A stretch of DNA of 36,030 nucleotides from Nemertoderma westbladi. Taxonomy: Eukaryota > Xenacoelomorpha > Nemertodermatida > Nemertodermatidae. The notes under the pieces were generated by a model. It was not told where the DNA came from. It ran no database searches and saw only the letters and a list, made by a program, of their open reading frames with translations. Location of the stretch: NCBI GenBank assembly GCA_032718475.1, contig JAUCBJ010002044.1, positions 1 through 36,030 on the forward strand. The letters are read 5' to 3'. Positions within the stretch are counted from its first letter, which is position 1. The number at the start of each line of letters is the position of its first letter. A program made the translations under genes and the position numbers. Of this stretch, positions 1 to 9,282 are shown in pieces.

Positions 1-664
1 AAGTCGACTTTTTGGTCGACCAAAAAGTACTTTTTGGTCGACCAATAAGTCGACTTTTTGGTCGACCAAAAAGTACTTTTTGGTCGACCAAAAAGTACTT
101 ATTGGTCGACCAAAAAGTCGACTTTTGGTCGACCAAAAAGTACTTTTTGGTCGACCAAAAAGTACTTTTTGGTCGACCAAAAACTACTTTTTGGTCGACC
201 AAAAAGTCGACTTATTGGTCGACCAAAAAGTACTTTTTGGTCGACCAATAACTCGACTTTTTGGTCGACCAAAAAGTACTTTTTGGTCGACCAAAAAGTA
301 CTTTTTGGTCGACCAAAAAGTCGACTTATTGGTCGACCAAAAAGTACTTTTTGGTCGACCAAAAAGTCGACTTTTTGGTCGACCAAAAAGTACTTTTTGG
401 TCGACCAAAAACTACTTTTTGGTCGACCAATAAGTCGACTTTTTGGTCGACCAAAAAGTACTTTTTGGTCGACCAAAAAGTCGACTTTTTGGTCGACCAA
501 AAACTACTTTTTGGTCGACCAAAAAGTCGACTTTTTGGTCGACCAAAAAGTCGACTTATTGGTCGACCAAAAAGTACTTTTTGGTCGACCAAAAACTACT
601 TTTTGGTCGACCAAAAAGTCGACTTATTGGTCGACCAAAAAGTACTTTTTGGTCGACCAAAAAG
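1..664. repeat. Palindromic 22/24-bp satellite array (left arm)
   Basis: About 29 tandem units. Each unit joins a fixed palindrome, TTGGTCGACCAA, to a variable linker that is nearly always palindromic (AAAAAGTACTTTTT, AAAAAGTCGACTTTTT, AATAAGTCGACTTATT, with AAAAACTACTTTTT as the main exception). Because the units are their own reverse complements, the array reads almost the same on both strands and is open in all six frames; the Val-Asp-Gln-Lys-type peptides are therefore artefacts. The array is cut by the window start, so its true length is unknown. It forms one arm of the foldback structure ending at 1046. Confidence 0.95.
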
Positions 665-910
665 TCTGGAAGTATTATCCAATAGAAAACATATATATAA
701 CTACAGTATTTTGGAGGTAAAATCAAATTACTGTACCGGTGTACATAAAGCTTTGTTAAACACATTGATCGCTAGGCCTACCGGTACCTAGGATATTAAT
801 CCTTCATCATGATAGTGTTACAGTTTTAAATAACCACCTAATTCACTTAATGTAATTTGATTTTGCCTCGAAAATAGTTGTATGTTTTCTATTGGATAAT
901 ACTTCCAGAC
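664..910. mobile_element. Inverted-repeat core of a foldback element between palindromic arrays
   Basis: Positions 664-731 and 852-910 are inverted copies of one another. The outer 29 bases (GTCTGGAAGTATTATCC onward) match almost perfectly. The inner part matches with a short TATATA insertion and a few substitutions, and ends in GTAATTTGATTTT on the right arm. The unpaired centre (732-851) is unique sequence with no ORF. Palindromic satellite continues outward from both arms. The whole resembles a foldback or non-autonomous DNA element with long composite ends, but there is no transposase and the left end lies outside the window. It could also be a one-off inverted duplication. Confidence 0.7.
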
Positions 911-1046
911 TTTTTGGTCGACCAAAAAGTCGACTTATTGGTCGACCAAAAAGTACTTTTTGGTCGACCAAAAACTACTTTTTGGTCGACCAAAAAGTCG
1001 ACTTATTGGTCGACCAAAAAGTACTTTTTGGTCGACCAAAAAGTCG
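910..1046. repeat. Palindromic satellite array (right arm)
   Basis: About six units of the satellite seen at 1-664, with the same three linker types. It stops at AAAAAGTCG and is followed by an A-rich run (1051-1071). It is much shorter than the left arm, so the foldback is asymmetric. Confidence 0.92.
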
Positions 1047-2055
1047 CTTCAAAAAAAAAATAAAAAAAAAGTATTAAGTGGCACAATTCAGCCACCGTAG
1101 GTGGTAGCATCAACTTGTAGTATTTCTTTCTGATAGGGCTCCCACAGCCTTAGACGAAATCGTAGCTTGTACTGCAGTTAGCCTTAGCAGCAGCTGCAGT
1201 TAGTTGGTTAACCTGGCATTGCTACCACCAGTTTCCACCAAATATAGTTTGTAATTAAATATTTGTTGGAGCATAATCTAATCTAGTCCTAAAGACACTA
1301 TAAAGTCCTGGCCCTGGGTATATAAGGCTGTAAGGTTAGACATAACATGAATGTACAGTAAATTGTAAACTAAACAATATGCTAAAAGTAAAGTACAAAG
1401 TACCTAGAATGCTAGAATGTACAATGTACCATTATATTCTAAGTACAGTACAGTCAGTCAGTACACTGAAGATACATACAGCTGTACAGAGCTGCAAAGG
1501 TAACTTTCCATAACTTAACAGCTGTCTGGCTGTCTCTCATCTGTCATGCTTCATGTACCTTTACGTTCGATTCTCAATGTCACGTCCAAAATTTGACTTA
1601 AAGTCCAATATTGGACTTTTGTAAAAATTCAAAGCCTTATAAAAAAAGTTCCCCCTGGTGAATTTCAGGTCCCCCTGTCTGCCTTTTCAAAACTCTTATT
1701 TTTTGATATATTTTCAATTAAAGAAAAAAAATCCCGCCCGATCCAATTACCCAAGGCCCTGGAACAATTGGCTGATTTGAAGTCCAATATTGGACTCACA
1801 GAAGTCCAATTTTTGGACTTGAACTGGAGTCGAAGTCCAATTTTGGACTCAAGTCCAATTTTTGACTTCTCACCGACTGATTTAAGGTGTCGTGCCGTAT
1901 TTACAACATTCTGACATTAGGCTAAACTACTAACAGAACAAGTTCAGAAGTTTATTATTATTATTACAGTACAGCAGTCAGGCAGTAGGCCTACCGCTAC
2001 CGGTATTACAGTATTCAGGTATTAGGCAGTATTACAGTATGATTATTATTACAGT
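1047..2055. other. Gene-free stretch with A-rich run and short palindromes
   Basis: No ORF of note. It holds the A-rich segment at 1051-1071, a hairpin-forming pair GGTGGTAGCA (1100-1109) and TGCTACCACC (1220-1229), many TACAGTA-like words from 1340 on, and the AAGTCCAAT cluster annotated separately. Confidence 0.6.
1601..1868. repeat. Dispersed AAGTCCAATATTGGACTT palindromes
   Basis: A perfect 18-bp palindrome sits at 1601-1618. Related forms with the same AGTCCAA and TTGGACT halves recur at about 1780-1797, 1802-1820, 1834-1850 and 1851-1867. Spacing is irregular, so this is a cluster of short palindromes and not a regular array. Confidence 0.7.
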
Positions 2056-2440
2056 ATGATGCCTACCGGTAATCATTGTTGTGTATTCAGGTATTTGGCT
2101 GACGGCAATTACGCAGGAAATCCCGTTCGCGCACGCGCAGTGAAACTTCCTCCTGTCGGAGCCGAACGAGATCAGTGGATAGCCGCGCTACCACGACGCA
2201 GTGCAGACAGACTCCGCAGACTGGCAGATGACGGCTCTCCGTTTAAGTCCGGAAGCACTGCCGTCATTTGTATTCAACATTGGCCAGAGTTTCCGGCGGG
2301 AATTCCGTACAAAAGTCCCTGGCTGCCTGGCGGTTCCTTGCGACCAACAATACATCCATTCTACTTCCCTGGAGTTCCCTTATCGTGTGTTCCACCGCGA
2401 CCCCCCACTCCACGAGAACTCCCTCCCATTGACAGATTGA
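2056..2440 (+). pseudogene. THAP-like zinc-finger fragment
   Basis: An ATG-initiated reading frame of 140 codons starts at 2056. Near its N-terminus is a Cys-Cys pair (residues 8-9), then a KLPP...RDQWIAALPR segment with the Trp and Pro spacing of THAP domains, then VICIQHWP, which matches the distal Cys-x2-His of the C2CH site. A proline-rich FPGVPLSCVPPRPPTPR tail follows, as in several invertebrate THAP-like proteins I recall. The second Cys of the proximal pair seems lost (Arg), so zinc binding is doubtful. It stands alone with no partner exon and is probably a decayed transposase or host fragment. An upstream TTATTACAG could be an acceptor. Confidence 0.45.
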
Positions 2441-3188
2441 GGAACGCCAACTTCAGTTGCTCATTGAGCGCGATTTAATTGGGGGCTTTTTGCAGCTGAT
2501 TGAACCCGTTGTTTCTACGTGGCTAAAGGGAATCGCAAAGAGTATCACCTGTTATGGTGGACCATGGCGTCTGCTGCGTGGGTGGATGCTTTCCTGGTGG
2601 AACCATACGGTACTACAAACAACTAACTCAAGTAGTGCACATGATTGCGGTCTATTACGGTATCTCCCACTGCCACCAATAGCTGCTTGCTGTATCCTAG
2701 CAAACACTCTTCTTAATGGAGTACAAAGCGATCCATGGAAAGGCAGAAACGACGCGACTCGCATTCTGGCGATACGGCCGCACAAGCTAAATTCCTCCGA
2801 ATAACGGGAAGGGGACAAAATAAATAAATATTATTGTATACCAGGCCGAAATATGATATCGTTTCGTATCACGTCAAACTGTGAACTGAGATATTTCTCT
2901 ACAGGGGGTCACACATTGAGTCCGAGCCCGGAGAGACTCTTTAATATGATATATACAGAGGAGTCTACAGGGGTGTCACTCTTAATTTTCCGGTTTAAGT
3001 TTAAAATTCGGGATTGCTACTTAATCAATTTATTAATATTTTTTATTAATAATAATAATCAATAATTTGATTGATTGATTGATATTAATGATGTGCCCGT
3101 ATCGGGGCCATTGATGTGTTTTCACTCTGGGGTGGGGAATATTGGGTCGGCTATCGTAATAAATAATAAAGTAATAACATTACCTACT
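2441..3188. other. Gene-free stretch
   Basis: There is a frame open to 2804 but its product resembles nothing I know and it lacks a convincing ATG. Past 3040 the sequence is ATT/AAT rich, with a (GATT)n tract at about 3066-3082. Confidence 0.5.
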
Positions 3189-3285
3189 AGTAATATAAAG
3201 TAAGTACGTAATAGTAATATAAAGTAAGTACGTAATAGTAATATAAAGTAAGTACCTAATAGTAATATAAAGAACCTAATAATAA
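3189..3285. repeat. 24-bp tandem repeat, about four copies
   Basis: Units starting AGTAATATAAAGTAAGTACG begin at 3189, 3213, 3237 and 3261. The last copy is shortened, and related TATAAAGTAATAAT continues to about 3305. Confidence 0.9.
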
Positions 3286-3323
3286 TATCCCTATAAAGTA
3301 ATAATATCAGAAAGGCAGTTGAT

Positions 3324-3350
3324 GGGGGGGGGGGGGGGGGGGGGGGGGGG
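3324..3350 (+). repeat. 27-G homopolymer
   Basis: An uninterrupted G run followed by TAGGTACCTGG. The length is probably unreliable in the assembly. Confidence 0.9.
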
Positions 3351-3589
3351 TAGGTACCTGGAACCTGGCTTGAGAACTGTTAGGATTGTAAATGACCTGA
3401 GATAAAGAATATAGAGAGAGGGAGGTCCATGTATATTGTGGGGTGAGACAATATACTGCTAGTATAATCCGTTATCATATGTGTTACAACATTCCCCTAC
3501 CAATAGGGATACTTTTCACATCGTTTTTATGTCGCACAATGTACTAAACACGGTCGTTCTAAACTATATTGAATAGTTAGTTTTCAATA

Positions 3590-4538
3590 ATGAATAAATT
3601 GGCTGCTACAAACCTGGATAGGTCCGTATTGTTGTGCCTACATGCTTACTACTCAAAATCTAATGCTATATTGAAAATTAATGGGATGGTCAATGTCACT
3701 AGAATACCTCTTCGGTGTGGGGTACGTCAAGGTGGAGTTCTCTCTCCAACTCTTTTCAATATTTATCAAACAGATCTCTTCAACGAATTGGAGGACTCTG
3801 GTTTAGGTCTCTATGTCAATAAAGAAGCATACCCCTCAATAAGTTACGCAGATGATATTCTGCTTCTATCAAATTTAAAGTCAAGTATACATGAGATGCT
3901 ATATATGTGTGAGCAGTACTTTGAAATCAACAATCTGACCGTCAATGTTAAGAAAACTCACTTTGTGATTTGTAGATAGCCGAACATCTGTTATTACTGA
4001 TCAGATAGTGACGACCCAGGGGGAGTTTATTAAACCAATAGCATCTCTTAAATTTTTAGGACTTCCACTTCCTGCGAATATTTTTAGGACTTCCACTTCC
4101 TGCGAATACCCGCAACGTGTATGACCACTTCATTCAACGCATATGGATGAACGTAGCTAGAATGAACATACGAGGTCTCACAGTTGACAAGAGTGCAATG
4201 TGTGCACCGTCAATTCTGTATGGACCTGCATTATAGATAAACAAAACTGTGAGTCCTTGTCTATTGCTTGGCGGAAAGCACTAAGGGCTATACTGAAATT
4301 GGGATGCTATATCTCAAACAAGTGCCTACGGGGGATCTTATCGTTACACGACTTTAGAACTCTGGTTTGGCAAAACCAGGCAAGGTGTATATACTCATCC
4401 TTTAACTGCGACAACAATAAAATTGCGTATTACTACAGTTACATTCTTGTCTCTCACTTGGCGGGTATTGACCGTGAAACCCTATTCCTGGATTATGAAA
4501 TTGGGGCCTGGTCACTAGGGCAGGGCTACCTACCCTGA
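3590..4538 (+). pseudogene. 5'-truncated non-LTR reverse transcriptase fragment
   Basis: The fragment opens just after where RT motif A should be. It keeps the conserved GVRQGGVLSPTLFN segment and an intact SYADDILLLS catalytic motif. The frame stops at 3979 and resumes one frame over (DSRTSVITDQI..., then ASLKFLGLPLPAN). A 28-bp tandem duplication at 4053-4108 shifts it again. The C-terminal part (SILYGP..., then SLSIAWRKALRAILKLG) is typical of the region after the RT in CR1/jockey/L1-like elements. There is no endonuclease and no tail, so this is a dead 5'-truncated insertion. It belongs to the same broad group as the element at 21250-23045 but is a different family. The exact clade is uncertain. 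Confidence 0.85.
4053..4108 (+). repeat. 28-bp perfect tandem duplication inside the RT relic
   Basis: TTTTTAGGACTTCCACTTCC and the eight bases after it (4053-4080) are repeated exactly at 4081-4108. 28 is not a multiple of three, so the event breaks the RT reading frame. Confidence 0.95.
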
Positions 4539-4676
4539 AATCGATTGCTGTCCAAAAATACAGTTTAAAACATTGTTTTAAGATGGTTCCTAGAGAAGAA
4601 CTCAACTTCTCAATTTCAATTGTTGCTACCTTAGCAGTATTCTAGGAATCCGAAACATAGATAAAGATTTCAAACA

Positions 4677-4696
4677 TACTACTACTACTACTACTA
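4677..4696 (-). repeat. (TAG)n 3' tail of the RTE element
   Basis: Six to seven ACT triplets on the plus strand, read as (TAG)n on the element strand. They lie 30 bp past the ORF stop, directly after a GCTGCATTGCAGC hairpin. Simple-repeat tails in place of poly(A) are typical of RTE elements. The copy at 27148-27289 ends the same way. Confidence 0.85.
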
Positions 4697-4726
4697 GGAT
4701 CGGCATGCTGCATTGCAGCTGCATTT

Positions 4727-6622
4727 TTAAGAATGCTGTGCCGGCTTGTCAACAAAATTGCACCGCCACAACTCCCTATCACCCATGACATTTGCTAGAT
4801 CATCCGCATCTTTAAGGCCAGTGTCCTTTAAGATGCGTCTCAAGAAAGTCATGGGCTGTCCACCATGCTTATTCACTCCATGAGGCTGCCAAAGTACAAG
4901 ATTATGCACTGGCTGGTCCTCACGGCGAAAGCAATGTCCTGCAAAGCGGAGGCGATTTTGTTCTAGTGTCAAGCTTGGGGGAACCAATGAGACACCTCCA
5001 ATGTTATATAGTGTCTGGTTGGAGATGTGTGCATTGTACTTGACACAATGAACCCGGCGTAGCATTCTTGTGAATGTGCCATCCAGAGATTTGGTGTCCT
5101 CAGCAGTTAGAGCCCAGCATGGACTCCCGTAGAGGAGTACTGGAACTACTGCTGCTCTAAATAATCGGACCTTAAGTTTCCGATTAATTCTCGGTGACTT
5201 CCAAATCCTGGAAAGCCTATTCAAGGCTGCCCATGCCTTTCCCTTACGTATTCGAAGGTCCTCACCTGACTTCCGGATCCATGATCCCAGGTAACAGAAG
5301 TCGTCCACATGCTCAAGCATACCATCCTTTGAGCTTATGCTCATCCGATCAGAGACTTGCTGAGGACTTTCAAAGTTAACTGTCAGAATTTTGGTCTTTC
5401 TGGAGTTAATAAAAAGACCAACACTAGAAGCAGCATGTTCTAATGAGCTGAGGAGCCGTTGGGCTCCCTCTAATGATTCTGAGAGTACTCCTAAGTCATC
5501 AGCAAAGTCTAGATCAGTTAGGTACTTGGCAGGATTTCCTCGACTTCTGGAGCCAGTAGGTGGAGTTATCATCACCCCATCATCATTATGATGATCTAAG
5601 GACATGCGTAGAACATAGTCAACCACAATAATGAACAAGAATGGTGCAAGTGTGTCTCCTTGGAGGACGCCCCATAACACTTCAAATGGTTCTGTGTCAC
5701 CGTCAACAGTAGACACAAATGTTGTCGAACCATCGTATACTGATCTGATTGCTGCAATAATTTCATCAGGAATCCCATATAATGAAAGTATGCTGAACAT
5801 ACGTGAGCGAGAGACTGAATCAAAGGCCTTGAAGAAGTCAACAAAGATAACAGCCAGATGCCTGTCTTTCTTTTTTGATAACTCTTCAATTATCCTTCTA
5901 AGTGCCAAAATGGGCTCCATGGTCCCACGACCTTTACGGAACCCATTCTGATTTCCACGGAGCAGTCTCTCAATGGGATCCCTGATGCGATTTAATAGAA
6001 TTCTATTGTATAGCTTTGCAGCAATCGAGATCAATGAGATTCCCCGAAAAGAACCATAGAGTGTTAGGTTGCCCTTCTTGGGAACTGGCACCAACTTATT
6101 TGTTTTCATTTCTTGTGGGACTCTTGTTGTTCGGTACATGTCTACTATGATGGGATAGATGAGCTTTAAACACTCAGGTATTTTAAAGACCTCAGGGGGA
6201 ACACCATCTACTCCACTGGCACGATTGGTCTTAATGCTCTTTGCAGCAGCCTTCACTTCTGCAAAGGAGATATCGCCAATGGGAATATCTGGGAGTACAG
6301 ACTCAGACACTTTTACTTCTATAAAGTTATCAGGCAATACCCTGTCATTATTGAGGAGCTTTTCAAAGTGGGCCTTCCAACCATTGAGGCGATCGGCTGG
6401 TGATTCAGCCTTAACCTTGGTGGTTGGTTGGCTTTTCCAACCAGTAAGCAAGTTGATCGACTTCCATGCCTGGGATGATTGCCTGCTGTCGTCAGCATCA
6501 TTGATTGCATCAACCTGTTTGTTTATTAGCTCCTGTAGATTAACATAGTACTGTCTGTTCAGGGACCTAGATGCAGCCTTAACTGCATTCTTGGCTGCTG
6601 TAGTTTGTTTGAGTCGGGACAT
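4727..6622 (-). CDS. RTE reverse transcriptase domain, open 631 codons
   Basis: Reverse transcriptase that would copy element RNA at a nicked chromosomal target. Residues of about 130-400 hold the RT: a KTNRASGVDGVPPEVFK fingers motif, VFVDFFKAFDSVSR-like motif A with its Asp, LQGDTLAPFLF motif B and LDFADDLGVL motif C with both aspartates. The C-terminal third (LLYGSPCWAL, LRRVHCVKYN, RFAGHCFRRED) matches the usual RTE tail. ATG at 6622 is only the first Met: the same frame continues upstream through WTDYKIQKCRNDLYKAQK to about 6779, where a one-base shift occurs, so the true protein is a longer endonuclease-RT polyprotein. Copy 2 is about 95% identical in the shared RT part. Confidence 0.93.
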   Translation of the reverse strand: MSRLKQTTAAKNAVKAASRSLNRQYYVNLQELINKQVDAINDADDSRQSSQAWKSINLLTGWKSQPTTKVKAESPADRLNGWKAHFEKLLNNDRVLPDNFIEVKVSESVLPDIPIGDISFAEVKAAAKSIKTNRASGVDGVPPEVFKIPECLKLIYPIIVDMYRTTRVPQEMKTNKLVPVPKKGNLTLYGSFRGISLISIAAKLYNRILLNRIRDPIERLLRGNQNGFRKGRGTMEPILALRRIIEELSKKKDRHLAVIFVDFFKAFDSVSRSRMFSILSLYGIPDEIIAAIRSVYDGSTTFVSTVDGDTEPFEVLWGVLQGDTLAPFLFIIVVDYVLRMSLDHHNDDGVMITPPTGSRSRGNPAKYLTDLDFADDLGVLSESLEGAQRLLSSLEHAASSVGLFINSRKTKILTVNFESPQQVSDRMSISSKDGMLEHVDDFCYLGSWIRKSGEDLRIRKGKAWAALNRLSRIWKSPRINRKLKVRLFRAAVVPVLLYGSPCWALTAEDTKSLDGTFTRMLRRVHCVKYNAHISNQTLYNIGGVSLVPPSLTLEQNRLRFAGHCFRREDQPVHNLVLWQPHGVNKHGGQPMTFLRRILKDTGLKDADDLANVMGDRELWRCNFVDKPAQHS

Positions 6623-6779
6623 TTTCTGCGCCTTATAGAGGTCATTTCGGCACTTCTGAATTTTGTAGTCAGTCCAGGGGGCCCTTTTCCTGTTTCGAGG
6701 GTATACAGGAACTGTTTCTGCAGCTGCTAACTTAACTGCTTCTGTGAAGGCAGTATAGCCTTCACAGCCTAGTGATCTG

Positions 6780-7892
6780 CCGCCTCAGAGGCAATAACCT
6801 CATACCTGTTGATCAGCTGTAGTGTGAAGCTGGATCTCACACTTGGCTGTTGCAACAGAGAGGACCAGTCATGCCGCGGCAAGGCAGATTTCGTTGTTCT
6901 GCTAGCACGCAGACTAAGGCGGTGCTGGAGAAGGGTCGAAGTGTAAATGCATTACAGTCTTGTATAGAGCTCCTGTATTTCCTACGAAACAGAATACGGT
7001 CTATCTGGGACTTGTGACCACTGGGTCCACTATGAGTCCATAGCTTTCCAGTTCGCTTCTTGAACTGGGTTCCAGCCGAAAACAATCCATTTCCAGAGAT
7101 AAAATCCTGAAGATGGACAGAATTTCGGTTAACACTATTGCTATAGACCCAGGGCGATGTAGGTGATTGATGCAGACTTGCATTAAAGTCTCCCAGGAAT
7201 GTTAAGAATGCATGCTGATCCACTCCATCAGTTGCTGCTTTTAGATTGCGGTAGAAATTTTCCACCTCTTCTACAGGGGCAACACTATTTGGAGGGTATC
7301 ACACAATGAGAACCACCTTAGGAAACTTCTTAAGCCAGTCTTGAAGAACATGAGAAGTGGCGATTGAGGAGTTGGAGATTGAGTTGTAGTTAGAAGAGTT
7401 AGAGTTGGAGATTTGGTCTATTTTGTCCAATGCTGCATGTGCAGTTGGATTATCAATAGACCAATTCCACCATTGCCACTATCATCTGCTGATTCAAGGG
7501 CGAGTCGCCAACTGCCCCCCATGTCCTTAATCAGAACCTCATCAGTTTGTCCAGTCTGCATTCGGTGCTCTTGAACACCCACTGCACTAAGAGAAAGCTT
7601 ATCTGCCAAGGCAGTCAGCTCACCTTGTCGCATTGGGGACCCGAGTGTTTACTGAGGCTAGGCTAGTGACTTGCCTCAGATTCACCAATGGATTGGTTGG
7701 TCGGGGTGGAACATGGAAGTAGCCTCCAACTCTAGAATCCCCCTCCCCCTCACAATCTGGCCTCCCTGGTGACCCAGGGACAGTTGTCATAGCAACAGTT
7801 GTCATGATAACTGTGGCCCGAAAACCAAGTTCAATAAACCCACTATGCACTATGTACGATACAGCGGGGGTATGTTGAAACAGTACAATCAT
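6780..7892 (-). pseudogene. RTE endonuclease region, broken
   Basis: N-terminal part of the RTE polyprotein. In order it shows TSLASVNTR at the start of the domain, LSAVGVQEHRMQ with the catalytic Glu, AFLTFLGDFNAS with the Asp-Asn pair, and KSQIDRILFRRKY late in the domain. Between these I see a one-base shift near 7625, an in-frame TGA near 7305 within LIV-stop-YPPNS, a shift in the segment around 6900-6960, another near 6845 (after which PSVRSSFTLQLINRYE reads in the correct frame) and another near 6780. A serine/asparagine-rich stretch at 7340-7420 may replace normal domain sequence. It cannot yield an intact nuclease. Confidence 0.85.
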
Positions 7893-8095
7893 ATAGTCAT
7901 AGAATGCTTTGGTCGCTGGTTGCTATTTAGTAGTAGTTCCCGTAGCAACGGTTGTCATAATAACTGTGACTCGAATACAAGTTCAGTATGCGACATACTG
8001 AGGGAATATGTTGATACTGAGGTCGCATAATGGGTAAGGTGGTGTTTGCTATGGCGTGAACCGTAGATTACTGCCCCTAGCAACGGTTGCCACAA
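7788..8095 (-). repeat. Degenerate ~140-150 bp tandem repeat in the RTE leader
   Basis: The plus-strand words TAGCAACRGTTGTCATRATAACTGTG followed by CGAAaACaAGTTCA occur at about 7791 and 7942, and a third partial copy (TAGCAACGGTTGCCACAATT) at about 8079. They lie just upstream of the element's coding start, where repeated promoter-bearing monomers are sometimes found in LINEs. A promoter role is inference. Confidence 0.6.
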
Positions 8096-8944
8096 TTAGA
8101 TAATTAGATCTCCATAATTCCAGAACAATATTATATTTTCCCGTTACCTTTCAGCTGGTTGCCAGTCATTTGTTAAAATCTGACTATAATTTTTAAACAA
8201 AAATCCAACTTAAACCATAATTCCATTAAACTATAATTTTTAGAAAATTATTGCACTCTACATTATATATTATCCTCACACAAAAACAGATTCACTAACC
8301 TTCAAGTCGTCAGGCTGCGAGTCGCCGGTGGTTCTAACTCATTTTTTTGGTTTTAATGTACCCTCGGCCTGTCTATGGACGAAGCAATCGTGGCGTCAGT
8401 GCGACTCTCGGGACGTCTTCCAGAGTCGAGGCTGCTGTTCACGAAATGGCGAAATCTTTTAATTAATTTAATCCGTTAAACCGGACAGTTGCGATGTGGA
8501 ACGCCAGTGTCAGTCCGTTGTGGCCCAGCCAGATACTCTTTGTTGTTACAGAAGGGAGCGGGGGGTGGGGGGGGGGATACAGTATCTCTACCGTTCGCGG
8601 GACAAATGAAGGGATAATCCATTCATCCACCACCTCTTGAAAAATCTTCTACTCCACAACTTGTTCGTTGAGGATAGATTATAACTTATTATGTTCTACT
8701 GTTCACAATTTTTCAATGGATAGTTTGTTCTATGGGATAATTCTTTCAGATTCAAGTACAAGTTCCCCCTTTCTTTGGAGTTTTTTTTATGATGACAGAT
8801 AATAATAATTTGCGCTTGAACTTTTATTGTGTGTTTTTAATAGACTGTGTCAGGTAGTAGGTGGATGAGTATATTAATTAAGCTATTGAATGATATTGTA
8901 ATAAGTTGTCATTTATTGAAAAAAATGAGAAAGCGCGTCACCGG

Positions 8945-8993
8945 GGGTTGAACCAGCGTTTTACCTACGTTTCGGCCTAACAGACCTCTTCAG
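8945..8993 (-). ncRNA. Hammerhead-ribozyme-like core next to a tRNA-type B box
   Basis: On the minus strand, 8993 to 8966 reads CTGAAGA, GGTC, loop TGTTA, GGCC, GAAA, CGTA. This fits the invariant CUGANGA and GAAA boxes, a four-pair stem II with the preferred G10.1-C11.1 closing pair, and a two-pair stem III ending in a GUA cleavage triplet, the minimal form reported for Penelope-like elements and retrozymes. Stem I does not form in register with the flanks, so this copy is probably inactive. GGTTCAACCCC (8953-8943) just downstream resembles a tRNA B box, suggesting a SINE-like carrier. Confidence 0.4.
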
Positions 8994-9179
8994 TAGCACT
9001 AATAGCACTAATAATACCACTCTCCCCTGACATTCACCTTTCTATTTATTCCACTTCTATAATGAACAGGCAGACTTTAGTGGCATATCTACAGTAGTTA
9101 CATATGAACAGCTCAACTACGGTACAATTCATTTATTTAATTAAGCTAAAAACTCTTTAAGATTAATATAATAATAATT

Positions 9180-9282
9180 TATCACTATAGACGTCTTATC
9201 GTTTTATCGTCTTATCGTTAAATTGACGAAAAATGCAAAACTTATCGAAAAACTTATCACCCTTCATCGGTGCACATCTGTA
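9180..9282 (-). mobile_element. Possible hAT-type transposon end
   Basis: Read on the minus strand from 9282, the sequence begins CAGATGTGCACCGATGAAGG, close to the CAG.G.TG-CACCGAT type of hAT inverted repeat. Inside it are four or five direct TTATCG/CGATAA words, like subterminal binding repeats. No partner end or 8-bp target duplication was found, so the call is tentative. Confidence 0.3.

Larger units (their letters stand above)
4677..8095 (-). mobile_element. RTE-type non-LTR retrotransposon, copy 1, near full length
   Basis: Reads on the minus strand in the order 5' repeated leader (about 8095-7790), N-terminal linker, apurinic-type endonuclease (about 7660-6900), RT (6779-4727), short 3' UTR with a hairpin, and a (TAG)n tail. 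This is the normal RTE order. The RT is open, but the endonuclease half carries several frameshifts and a stop, so the copy is non-autonomous. Two more copies of the family lie at 20045-21243 and 27148-27289. The exact 5' end is not defined, because I saw no target-site duplication. Confidence 0.85.

Noticed and set aside
12-1077. Many 60-220-codon frames on both strands with Val-Asp-Gln-Lys / Gly-Arg-Pro-Lys repeats
   Set aside because: They are generated by the palindromic satellite, which is open in every frame and has no start context or gene structure.
2457-2804. 115-codon frame after the THAP-like fragment
   Set aside because: It starts at a TTG, resembles no family I know, and has a minus-strand frame of similar length.
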